A DNA stretch of 5,425 nt, from assembly GCA_026388615.1 (NCBI GenBank), contig JAPLJL010000259.1, positions 1 through 5,425 of the forward strand. Direction: 5' to 3'. The notes under the pieces were generated by a model, which saw nothing but the letters and a program-made list of their open reading frames with translations, did not search any database and was not told where the DNA came from. Below are positions 1 to 5,425 of the stretch, piece after piece. This stretch comes from Pseudomonadota bacterium (lineage in GTDB: Bacteria; Desulfobacterota; JAPLJL01). The first letter of the stretch is position 1, and each line of letters opens with the position of its first letter. A program made the position numbers and the translations under genes.

Positions 1-1809
1 GGCATCGATGACAGCCATCCCGACCTGGCCGGGAGAATAAAATACTGGGAGGACGTGAAAGGCACGCAAACCGACACGACACCTTCGACAATTTATTATT
101 CACCCGATCCTTTTGATAAGAACGGCCACGGCACCCATGTCTCGGGGATTGTCGCCGGGGGCGGGGAGGCGGCCGGAGGGTCGACTGTTCCCGTTTCCTT
201 TCCCAGCCTTTTCCCCTCCGAACAAGGCACGGGTTACATCGAGCCCATCCCGATTCACGCGGACTTGGCCCAGCGCCTCGAAGCCCGCCTCTGGGCGGAA
301 AAACCGGGCGGGTATTATTTCACCTTGTATGATGGAAATTATAATACAAGTAACACGCCCCTTTTTGACGAGTCGATCATCGCCGATGGGGTGGATCAAA
401 AGAGCGTAGACCTCCAGGGCGAGGGGGTTTATTACGCTGTTTTTTCCACCGATGACCAGGACAAATTCGAGAGCGCTGGAAGTTTTTACGTCGGCCAGAT
501 TATTCTCCCCTATGACAGCTACGATGACGGGTTCAACCTGGCGCGCGGGGTCGCGCCCGGCGCCGGGATCGCGGCTTTCAAAATTCTCGATGACGAAGGC
601 AACGGGGACGCCATTGCCTTCATCCAGGCGCTCGAGTCGATCTCGAACCGGGCGGAGGCCCTGGGGATCGTGGCCGTCAACGCCAGTTTGACCTTCGATA
701 TCATTTCCCCCACCGTGGATACCACGGTGGAGAACCTGGTCGAGGGGGGAATCGCCTTCGTGACCGCCGCCGGGAATGACCGGGAAACAAATATCGGCTC
801 GCCGGGGGCCACCCCGCTTTCGATCGCGGTGGGGGCGATGACCATCGCGGACAAGCTCGCCGATTATTCGAGCCCGGGGGGAAACCGGAAACCCATGAAG
901 CCGGACGTGCTCGCCCCCGGGGGCGGAGGGCAGGACTTGAGCTATATTTTCTCCGCCGACACCAACGATTCCGATTCGACGGAAGACGCGAACAAAAATG
1001 TCAAATTTAATTCCGACCGCTTTCCCAACGATTACTGGGGCAAAATCGGCACCTCCCAGGCTTCCGCTTTTGTTTCCGGGCTGGTGGCCCTCCTGGCCGA
1101 GGCGAAGGGGACCTGGAGCTATGGGAGCCCGGAAGCCCCGATTTGGGCCAAGCAGTTGATCCTGATGACCGCCAGCGAGATCAACCAAGGCGAGATTGAC
1201 GCTTACGTTCCCCCTCTGGGCCGGGCCGTTTCCCCGAAAGATAACCGGGAAGGCTACGGCCGGATTAATCCCGACGCTGCGCTGGAGGCGGCGACGCTGA
1301 CCTACCTATTCGGGAATCAGGTCCAGGCTTTTCTGGGTGCGAAATACGGGGAGAAAAGGGTCTGGGCCCGCGCTTTGGAGTTGGACCGGGCTAACGAATA
1401 TACCTTCACCTTGCAGAACCCGACCCGGGCGGATTTTGACCTGTATCTTTACGAAAGCGCCCCGGACGAGAACGGAGAGCCGGTGATCGCCGCTGACAGC
1501 GCCCAAAGCGGATTTGAAGATGAAAAAATCAACGGTTTTCGCCCGGATCAGAGCGGAAAATTTTATCTGGTGGTCAAACGTGTTTCCGGGTTTGGCCAAT
1601 TCACCTTGAACCCCGAGACCCAGGTATATAAGAGCCCGGCGTGCGGGTGTGGAATCCTGCCGGTTTCCCGGGGCGATGGGGAACCGGATGGCCTGATCTT
1701 GCTGGCGGGCCTGGCGTTTTTTCTCGGGCCGATCCTCATTGTCAAACTGAGAGCAAGGCGCCGGGAGCAGGGCGCAGGGAGGAAAGGACAGGTCAAAGCT
1801 CAAAGGTGA
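1..1809 (+). CDS. Secreted subtilisin-like serine peptidase (S8), 3' part, with PPC-like domain and C-terminal sorting tail
   Basis: This is the last 602 codons of a subtilase; the start lies upstream, because the frame is open from base 1. The first residues, GIDDSHPDL, match what follows the catalytic Asp in the family motif DTGID.HPDL, so that Asp should lie two codons before the window. The catalytic His is in NGHGTHVSG (His codon 136-138), the oxyanion-hole Asn in VTAAGND (775-777), and the catalytic Ser in GTSQASAFVSG (1054-1056). The structural motif GVAPGA is at 547-564. About 115 residues (181-525) are inserted between the His motif and GVAPGA, where subtilases usually have a short link. 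After the catalytic domain, about 1318-1617 resembles a PPC domain (FDLYLYES, then GKFYLVVKR). The end has a CGCG motif, a hydrophobic helix and an Arg cluster, as in MYXO-CTERM surface proteins. It is probably a secreted, surface-anchored endopeptidase of unknown substrate. The last 15 or so codons lie in a simple repeat and may not be ancestral. Confidence 0.95.
   Translation, partial: GIDDSHPDLAGRIKYWEDVKGTQTDTTPSTIYYSPDPFDKNGHGTHVSGIVAGGGEAAGGSTVPVSFPSLFPSEQGTGYIEPIPIHADLAQRLEARLWAEKPGGYYFTLYDGNYNTSNTPLFDESIIADGVDQKSVDLQGEGVYYAVFSTDDQDKFESAGSFYVGQIILPYDSYDDGFNLARGVAPGAGIAAFKILDDEGNGDAIAFIQALESISNRAEALGIVAVNASLTFDIISPTVDTTVENLVEGGIAFVTAAGNDRETNIGSPGATPLSIAVGAMTIADKLADYSSPGGNRKPMKPDVLAPGGGGQDLSYIFSADTNDSDSTEDANKNVKFNSDRFPNDYWGKIGTSQASAFVSGLVALLAEAKGTWSYGSPEAPIWAKQLILMTASEINQGEIDAYVPPLGRAVSPKDNREGYGRINPDAALEAATLTYLFGNQVQAFLGAKYGEKRVWARALELDRANEYTFTLQNPTRADFDLYLYESAPDENGEPVIAADSAQSGFEDEKINGFRPDQSGKFYLVVKRVSGFGQFTLNPETQVYKSPACGCGILPVSRGDGEPDGLILLAGLAFFLGPILIVKLRARRREQGAGRKGQVKAQR
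181..525 (+). other. Insert domain within the S8 catalytic domain
   Basis: About 115 codons separate the His motif (GHGTHVSGIVAG) from the next conserved core strand (LARGVAPGAGIAAFKIL). In most subtilases these two elements are a few to a few tens of residues apart. The insert alternates short hydrophobic and aromatic strands (GGYYFTLYDG, GVYYAVFSTDD, GSFYVGQIIL) with acidic loops and has no cysteine. This suggests an inserted beta-sandwich, perhaps for substrate or surface binding. The boundaries are approximate and I do not recognise a named domain. Confidence 0.6.
1642..1764 (+). other. MYXO-CTERM-like C-terminal sorting signal of the peptidase
   Basis: The protein tail has three parts. 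First is a Cys pair in CGCG (codons at 1642 and 1648). A Gly/Asp/Pro linker follows, then a hydrophobic helix of about 18 residues (LILLAGLAFFLGPILIV, 1693-1743), then a basic cluster KLRARRR (1744-1764). In MYXO-CTERM and related families this order marks surface proteins that are processed and anchored at the Cys. The Cys-to-helix spacing (about 14 residues) is longer than in typical MYXO-CTERM tails, so a simple C-terminal membrane anchor is the alternative. Confidence 0.55.
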
Positions 1810-1825
1810 AAGGTCAAAGGAAAGG
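1751..1825 (+). repeat. Short direct-repeat tract overlapping the peptidase stop codon
   Basis: There are two adjoining simple repeats. The first is GAGCARGGCGC, at 1751-1761 and 1765-1775. The second is an AGGTSAAAG family: AGGTCAAAG at 1790-1798 and 1811-1819, AGGTGAAAG at 1804-1812, with CTCAAAGG and AGGAAAGG variants between and after them. The peptidase stop (TGA, 1807-1809) falls inside the second array. The tract reads like an intergenic simple repeat that has grown into the end of the gene, replacing or extending its original terminus. Confidence 0.6.
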
Positions 1826-1881
1826 CTCAGAGAATAAATAAAACGCAAAGCATAAAAAGATAGCTAGGCCCCTGAAAATAA

Positions 1882-1917
1882 AAATCCCCCCATACCCGAG
1901 AGGGCATGGGGGGATTT
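1882..1917. terminator. Bidirectional rho-independent terminator between convergent genes
   Basis: A 16-bp stem is formed by 1882-1897 and 1902-1917 and is closed by a GAGA tetraloop (1898-1901). It contains six consecutive C:G pairs and one mismatch (A1894 against C1905), which becomes a G-U wobble in the minus-strand RNA. T-rich runs follow on both strands: ATTTATTTT on the plus strand and ATTTTTATTTT on the minus strand. It lies 72 bases after the peptidase stop and 17 bases after the minus-strand oxidoreductase stop. The better U tract and the intact stem favour the minus-strand gene as the main user. Confidence 0.9.
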
Positions 1918-1934
1918 ATTTTGGCAGGAAATCT

Positions 1935-3593
1935 CTACTTGATCTTGAATCCCACCATCTTTCCGACCATCAGGCCGGAAATCAGGCTGGCCGACTGGCC
2001 GCCCCCGGGGAAGGTGTAGGAGCCGGCCTGGTAGAGGTTCTTGACCGGTCCGGTGAAAAATAACCGACCCAGCAGGCTCTGCTTCGGGGTAGGAGCCCAG
2101 CCCATGAAGGCGCCCTTGTAGTTCAGGGTGTAGCGCTCCATCGTCATCGGCGAGCCGATCTCCATCACCTCGATGGATTTCCGGATGCCCGGGATCGTTT
2201 TTTCCGCGATGTCGATCATCCGGTCGCCCACCTGCTTCTTCAGGTCCTGGTAGGCGGTCCCGCCCGCGCCGGACTGCCAGCGGTCCTTCCAGTCATAGGG
2301 GGTGATCAGGGTGAGGACCACCACCGACTTGCCGGGCGGGGCGCAGGTGGGGTCGGTGTTTGAATAGAGGGCGATCCCGAGGGAGACATTATCCTCGATT
2401 TTCATGGCCAGGTTGTTTTTCCACTGGCCCTCGGCATCGTAATCCGGGTTGTAGAAGATCTCCCCGACCCCGCCCAGGCCGATCTTGGCCAGGTCCAGGT
2501 TCAGGCCCAGATATGCCTCGGTCACGGAGATGCCCGGCTCCATCGCCTTTATGCGTTTGACGAATTTGGGAGGGAGGTTCTGCTCCCCGACCAGGTTCAT
2601 ATAAGTCGAATAACCATTGGCGTTGGAGATAACGTAGTCGGCGTAGATTTTCTGCCCCTTTTCGGTCTCGACCCCGACGGCCCGGCCGTTCTCAATCAGG
2701 ATCTTTTTCACCAGGGTGTTGAGGCGCACCTCCCCGCCCTTTTCCTTGATCACCTCGGCCAGGGCATTGGAGACGGACTGGGAGCCGCCCTGGAACTGGT
2801 AGGCCCCGTACTTGTGATAGCTGGACCACATGATCGCGAAATAGGCCCCGCTGGCCCGGGAGGCCGGGAGGCCCAGAAAATTGACCAGCTGGAAGACGGC
2901 GCTCTGGGCCTTGGGGTCCTGGATGTACCTGTCCCCGATCTCCTTGAGCGTGGCGTTGCGGTTTTTGATCAGGTCCCAGGCCATGAACGGGACGAAGGGA
3001 TACTTGACCAGGCGAAGGAGGAGTGGCCCGTCCTGCAGCTTCTGGAGTTTCTCGGTGGCCGAGCCGATCGCGAGGAGTTCGTCAAAGAGCTTGTTGATCC
3101 CGTCCGCCGAACCGGGGAATTTTTCCCCCAGGACCTTCCGGTAGGCGGCGAGGTCGGAGGGGACGTCGATGGTCAGGTCGGGATATACCAGCCGGAGGAT
3201 AGGCTCGAGCTTGATCGGCTTGACCCGGTCCCAGATCCCGAGCTTTTTCAGGGCACTCCGGGTGGCTCCGTTCTCGTCCAGGCCGTCCATCATGTGGAGG
3301 GAGACCTCGAAGCGGTAGTCGCCCCGCTCGAAGGCGGTCATGTATCCGCCGGGCTTGTCGTGCTGCTCCAGGACCAGGGCCTTGATGCCTTTCTGCGTCA
3401 GGGAGGCCCCGGCCCCCAGCCCGCCGGCCCCCGCCCCGATGATCACCACCGGCCATTTTTCCGCCCCGGGGGGAACGTTCTTGGCGCCCGGGGAGCCGCA
3501 GGAAATCACACCGGCGCAAACCAGGAACAGGGCGGCCAGGAAATGAATAAGATAATCCCGAAGTTCTTTCGGGGCTTTCCGAGGTGTTTTCAT
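1935..3593 (-). CDS. FAD-dependent oxidoreductase, CrtI/RetSat (phytoene dehydrogenase-like) family, predicted lipoprotein
   Basis: The protein has 552 residues. An in-frame ATG lies 11 codons upstream (3626), but a strong Shine-Dalgarno sequence (AAAGGAGG) sits just before the ATG at 3593, so I chose that start. Residues 1-31 form a Sec signal: a basic N-region, hydrophobic IHFLAALFLVCAGV, then lipobox VISC with Cys32. Residue +2 is Gly, not the Asp inner-membrane retention signal. The dinucleotide-binding fold follows at 49-78 (VVIIGAGAGGLGAG, with Glu76 ending strand 2, then KPGG). The C-terminal FAD-contact region is GSYTFPGGGQSASLISG (524-540). This layout is that of the COG1233 carotenoid desaturase/isomerase and retinol saturase group, which acts on conjugated polyenes or other isoprenoids; family length is about 500, and the extra length is mostly the signal. 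The substrate cannot be read from sequence. A lipobox on this family is odd, because FAD enzymes are usually cytoplasmic or Tat-exported, and no twin-Arg motif is present. The gene is convergent with the peptidase and divergent from the next lipoprotein. Confidence 0.9.
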   Translation of the reverse strand: MKTPRKAPKELRDYLIHFLAALFLVCAGVISCGSPGAKNVPPGAEKWPVVIIGAGAGGLGAGASLTQKGIKALVLEQHDKPGGYMTAFERGDYRFEVSLHMMDGLDENGATRSALKKLGIWDRVKPIKLEPILRLVYPDLTIDVPSDLAAYRKVLGEKFPGSADGINKLFDELLAIGSATEKLQKLQDGPLLLRLVKYPFVPFMAWDLIKNRNATLKEIGDRYIQDPKAQSAVFQLVNFLGLPASRASGAYFAIMWSSYHKYGAYQFQGGSQSVSNALAEVIKEKGGEVRLNTLVKKILIENGRAVGVETEKGQKIYADYVISNANGYSTYMNLVGEQNLPPKFVKRIKAMEPGISVTEAYLGLNLDLAKIGLGGVGEIFYNPDYDAEGQWKNNLAMKIEDNVSLGIALYSNTDPTCAPPGKSVVVLTLITPYDWKDRWQSGAGGTAYQDLKKQVGDRMIDIAEKTIPGIRKSIEVMEIGSPMTMERYTLNYKGAFMGWAPTPKQSLLGRLFFTGPVKNLYQAGSYTFPGGGQSASLISGLMVGKMVGFKIK

Positions 3594-3597
3594 ATTT

Positions 3598-3605
3598 CCT
3601 CCTTT
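3598..3605 (-). promoter_or_regulatory. Ribosome binding site deciding the oxidoreductase start
   Basis: On the minus strand AAAGGAGG is followed by four bases and then ATG (3593-3591). It is a near-perfect anti-16S match. It lies inside the longer possible reading frame that starts at 3626, which argues that the longer start is not used. With the shorter start the signal peptide begins in the usual way (MKTPRK, then the hydrophobic core). Confidence 0.8.
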
Positions 3606-3639
3606 GGAGTTGATCGTTAAGATCATTTATTGATTAAAC

Positions 3640-3668
3640 TTATCACAAAATCAAAAAAATATTATACA
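3640..3668 (+). promoter_or_regulatory. Weak candidate promoter for the divergent lipoprotein gene
   Basis: TTATCA (3640-3645), a 17-base spacer and TATACA (3663-3668) each match the sigma70 consensus at 4 of 6 positions. The -10 overlaps the minus-strand TATAAT. If real, the leader would be only about 10 bases and would barely include the GGTG ribosome-binding-like bases at 3677-3680. The call is tentative. Confidence 0.25.
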
Positions 3669-3689
3669 ATTTTATGGGTGAATTATGAA
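3661..3689 (-). promoter_or_regulatory. Candidate sigma70-type promoter for the FAD oxidoreductase
   Basis: On the minus strand there is a perfect -10 TATAAT (3666-3661). A -35-like TTCATA (3689-3684, 4 of 6 consensus bases) lies 17 bases upstream. Transcription would start near 3654, leaving a leader of about 60 bases before the start codon. The -35 overlaps the first codons of the divergent gene. The region is much more AT-rich than its surroundings, so chance matches are easier here. Confidence 0.4.
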
Positions 3690-4740
3690 TCTTTCTAATT
3701 TTATCCAGCGCGGCTCGTTTATTTCGGCGGGCCTGGCTCTCGGCCTGGCTGCTTTTGCCTGCGGGGGAGGAAAAAATCCCGCCGGGCCGGCTCAGATAAC
3801 GATTCCTTCCTATCCCTTCGAGCCCAACGAAGTCCTGGTGGTCGACGCGGCGCAGATTGCCGACGTCGCTTCCGCCTATTGCCGTGGCCAGGGGCAGTCG
3901 GCGGCCGGTGAGGATTTCTGGCTCGGATACCTGCCTCTCGAAGCGATTGACGATCTCGGGGCGGAGGAAATTACTCCGGAAGCGGCGCGGGCCAGGCTGG
4001 GAAGCCTGTATCTTTCCGGGTTTTTTGGCGGGGTGTGGCTGCGGGATAATTACTTCTTTCCCGGGGGCGCCACCCAAACCTCCACCCCCGCGGATTTCCC
4101 GGGCGAGGAAATGATTTTCGGGATCCTGGCCCGGAGCGGGGCGGGGCTCCTGGCGGCTGCCGAGGACGGCGACCGGGAAGAGGTTTTTGCCACTGCCCGG
4201 GCCATCCTGCCTTTTTTCCTGATCCTGTATGGCTATAACCAGGGTTATTACGAGACGCTCAGCGCTTATCCTCCGGCGGGATATACGCCTGCGGAAGAGG
4301 GGCTCAAGTGCCGGGGTTTTCTCGATTGCGAGGATTCCACGGTCGAACTTTCTGTTCTCGACCGCTACCGGCCGGCGCGGGAAAAACTCGATAATCCGGA
4401 CACGCCCGATTGGGAGGAGCTTTCCCGCCTGGCCCGGAAGTGGGGAGAGGAGGCCACCCAGGTGGGAGGCGGTGTCTGGGAGAGCTTTCTCTCGGGTTCG
4501 GGGATGGAGCCCGGGACCTACCGGCGGGTGGAACGGCTTTCCTCCGGTTACCTTCTGGTCGCGGAGGCAGCCGTCTTCGCCGTGGCCACCGGCCTGGCGG
4601 AGAAAGACCCCGTCCGGGCGCGGGCGGGGATCAGGCTCGCGGCCGGACTCCTGGTCTGGTCGGGGAGTTATTTTTACGGGCTGCTTTCCGGCGGCGCCTA
4701 CGCGGAGAGCTTTCCGGGGTTAAACTGTCCAGGGAGTTGA
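3685..4740 (+). CDS. Predicted lipoprotein of unknown function
   Basis: The protein has 351 residues and I recognise no family. The N-terminus is a Sec lipoprotein signal: FIQRGSF, hydrophobic ISAGLALGLAAFA, then Cys26 (codon 3760-3762) followed by GGGKN. The lipobox AFAC has Ala at -3, which is less usual than Leu but accepted. A Gly/Pro/Ala-rich linker (27-48) leads to a mostly helical, acidic body. Hydrophobic stretches lie at about 173-184 (ILPFFLILYGY), 288-305 and 314-340; the last two are Ala/Gly-rich and could be packed amphipathic helices rather than membrane spans. The mature chain has Cys66, 209, 215 and 348; 209 and 215 (CRGFLDC) could form a small disulfide loop. The start ATG has only a weak upstream GGTG, but the signal peptide begins right at it. 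The gene is divergent from the FAD lipoprotein across 91 bases, which suggests shared control and perhaps a shared job. The stop codon lies in a short AGTTGA repeat. Confidence 0.8.
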   Translation: MNLSNFIQRGSFISAGLALGLAAFACGGGKNPAGPAQITIPSYPFEPNEVLVVDAAQIADVASAYCRGQGQSAAGEDFWLGYLPLEAIDDLGAEEITPEAARARLGSLYLSGFFGGVWLRDNYFFPGGATQTSTPADFPGEEMIFGILARSGAGLLAAAEDGDREEVFATARAILPFFLILYGYNQGYYETLSAYPPAGYTPAEEGLKCRGFLDCEDSTVELSVLDRYRPAREKLDNPDTPDWEELSRLARKWGEEATQVGGGVWESFLSGSGMEPGTYRRVERLSSGYLLVAEAAVFAVATGLAEKDPVRARAGIRLAAGLLVWSGSYFYGLLSGGAYAESFPGLNCPGS

Positions 4741-4753
4741 TAGTTGAAGTTGA
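4735..4753 (+). repeat. Short AGTTGA direct repeat at the end of the lipoprotein gene
   Basis: AGTTGA occurs at 4735-4740, 4742-4747 and 4748-4753, so the unit repeats with a 6-7 base period. The lipoprotein stop TGA is part of the first copy. It is a different unit from the tract at the peptidase end but sits in the same position relative to its gene. With only three copies, chance is possible. Confidence 0.4.
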
Positions 4754-4787
4754 AGGATTAATAGAAGAATAGAAACTGAGGCCACCT

Positions 4788-4792
4788 GAGGG
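4788..4792 (+). promoter_or_regulatory. Ribosome binding site of the GNAT gene
   Basis: GAGGG is followed by six A bases and then ATG at 4799. An in-frame TGA at 4787-4789 rules out a start further upstream. The 58 bases between the lipoprotein stop and this start contain no hairpin terminator and no convincing promoter, so read-through from the upstream gene is likely. Confidence 0.7.
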
Positions 4793-4798
4793 AAAAAA

Positions 4799-5425
4799 AT
4801 GGAAATTAATACCGCGAACTTAAACCTGGAGCAGTACCGGATCGGGGTGACCCTGAAAGACGGTTCCTCCATCCTTTTCCGGCCCATCCGGAAGGATGAT
4901 GAAGAGAGGCTGATCAATTTTGTCTCCCGGCTCTCTACCAATTCGGTTTATCTCCGCTTTCAGCGGGCGATGGACCGTTTGAGCCGGGAGGACGCCCGGC
5001 AGTTATGCAATGTTGATTACGAGAATACCTTTGCCCTGGCCGCGGTGCACGGGGAAGGCGAGGAGGAAAAGATCGTAGCTGTCGGCCGTTACGCCCGTCT
5101 GGAAAAAAGCAGCACGGCTGACGTGGCGTTTACCGTAGAGGATAAATACCAGGGCCGGGGCATCGGCACCCGTCTCCTGGAACAATTGGCCCAGATTGCC
5201 CGCGGCCAAGGGATCCGGCGCTTTGATGGCCTGATCCTCGGGCGGAACCGGGAGATGATCAAGCTTTTGCAGGATAGCGGCTTCCACGTGGAGACGGAGC
5301 TCGAGCAGGGCATCTACCACATGGTGATGGATATTGCCCCCACCCCCCTGGCGGAGGAGAATTATGCGAACCGCGAGAAGGCCGCGGCCCTGGCCGCCCT
5401 CCGGGTTTTCCTCAAGCCCAATTCC
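4799..5425 (+). CDS. GNAT acetyltransferase domain, N-terminal part of a likely GNAT/ADP-forming acyl-CoA synthetase fusion (Pat-like); 3' end outside window
   Basis: The first 209 codons are present and the frame is still open at the window end. Residues about 23-180 are a GNAT fold: opening strand ILFRPIRKDDEERL, the SVYLRF signature (49-54), then ADVAFTVEDKYQGRGIGTRLL (107-127), with acetyl-CoA pyrophosphate-binding motif A QGRGIG at 118-123. The domain closes with NREMIKLLQDSGF (150-162). The SVYLRF, QGRGIG and IRRF pattern is that of the GNAT domain of Pat/PatZ-type protein lysine acetyltransferases. After it, REKAAALAALRVFLKPNS (192-209) matches the linker into the CoA-binding domain of NDP-forming acyl-CoA synthetases, which usually continues as SVAVIGAS. 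I therefore infer a protein of about 900 residues with GNAT first; E. coli PatZ has the reverse order. Such proteins acetylate lysines, typically of acyl-CoA synthetases, in the cytoplasm. The synthetase-like half is not visible here, so the fusion is inference. Confidence 0.85.
   Translation, partial: MEINTANLNLEQYRIGVTLKDGSSILFRPIRKDDEERLINFVSRLSTNSVYLRFQRAMDRLSREDARQLCNVDYENTFALAAVHGEGEEEKIVAVGRYARLEKSSTADVAFTVEDKYQGRGIGTRLLEQLAQIARGQGIRRFDGLILGRNREMIKLLQDSGFHVETELEQGIYHMVMDIAPTPLAEENYANREKAAALAALRVFLKPNS

Noticed and set aside
912..925. 14-bp perfect palindrome CGCCCCCGGGGGCG
   Set aside because: It encodes the Ala-Pro-Gly-Gly stretch of the peptidase with G/C third bases and has no loop or flanking regulatory context, so it is best explained by codon usage.
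100..1188. Long antisense reading frame of 362 codons opposite the peptidase
   Set aside because: It is the complement of a clearly coding S8 domain in high-GC sequence, where antisense frames stay open by codon bias. Its product is Gly/Arg/Pro-rich with no recognisable motif.
2814..3620. Plus-strand reading frame of 268 codons opposite the FAD oxidoreductase
   Set aside because: It lies over the N-terminal FAD-binding region of a convincing gene, has low-complexity composition and lacks any family motif or good ribosome binding site.
3594..3626. Longer start for the oxidoreductase at 3626
   Set aside because: The strong AAAGGAGG ribosome binding site lies inside this extension and serves the ATG at 3593. 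The extra residues (MILTINSKGGN) would put a poor N-region before the lipoprotein signal.
4744..4772. Possible promoter (TTGAAG with a GAATAG-like -10) before the GNAT gene
   Set aside because: The -10 match is poor and the TTGA bases belong to the AGTTGA repeat, so it cannot be separated from chance.
4410..4772. Alternative-frame reading frame crossing the end of the lipoprotein gene
   Set aside because: It overlaps the signal-bearing lipoprotein gene in another frame, has Gly/Arg-rich composition and lacks a ribosome binding site. I see no frameshift evidence in the lipoprotein gene.

Overview
This window comes from a GC-rich bacterial chromosome (roughly 60% G+C by eye in coding regions) with short AT-rich intergenic gaps. 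Two proteins carry Sec/lipobox signals, and the peptidase ends in a Cys motif, a transmembrane helix and an Arg cluster. Together these suggest a diderm with an elaborate cell surface, such as a Desulfobacterota/Myxococcota-like or candidate-phylum lineage. No marker gene fixes the taxonomy, so this is inference. I see no RNA gene, CRISPR array, insertion sequence or phage gene.

Layout, left to right. (1) Bases 1-1809, + strand: the 3' part of a secreted subtilisin-like (S8) serine peptidase. The window opens just after the expected catalytic Asp. His, oxyanion Asn and Ser motifs are present, with an unusual insert of about 115 residues after the His motif, a C-terminal PPC-like beta domain and a MYXO-CTERM-like tail. 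The last codons and the stop lie in a run of short direct repeats. (2) Bases 1810-1934: the rest of the repeat tract, then a strong bidirectional hairpin terminator between convergent genes. (3) Bases 1935-3593, - strand: a CrtI/RetSat-type FAD oxidoreductase carrying a lipoprotein signal peptide, so probably membrane-anchored outside the cytoplasm. (4) Bases 3594-3684: a 91-bp AT-rich divergent promoter region. (5) Bases 3685-4740, + strand: a lipoprotein of unknown function. (6) Bases 4741-4798: a short gap that begins in another short direct repeat. (7) Base 4799 to the window end, + strand: the N-terminal GNAT domain of what is very likely a GNAT/ADP-forming acyl-CoA synthetase fusion (Pat-like lysine acyltransferase with the acetyltransferase domain first). 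It is cut exactly where the CoA-binding domain should begin.

How they fit together. The peptidase and both lipoproteins all look exported and envelope-bound. The two lipoprotein genes are divergent and share one small promoter region, so co-regulation is plausible. The GNAT protein is cytoplasmic and may be co-transcribed with the unknown lipoprotein, since no terminator separates them, but a functional link is not shown. The most unusual element is the lipoprotein-anchored FAD oxidoreductase paired with a lipoprotein that I cannot place in a family.
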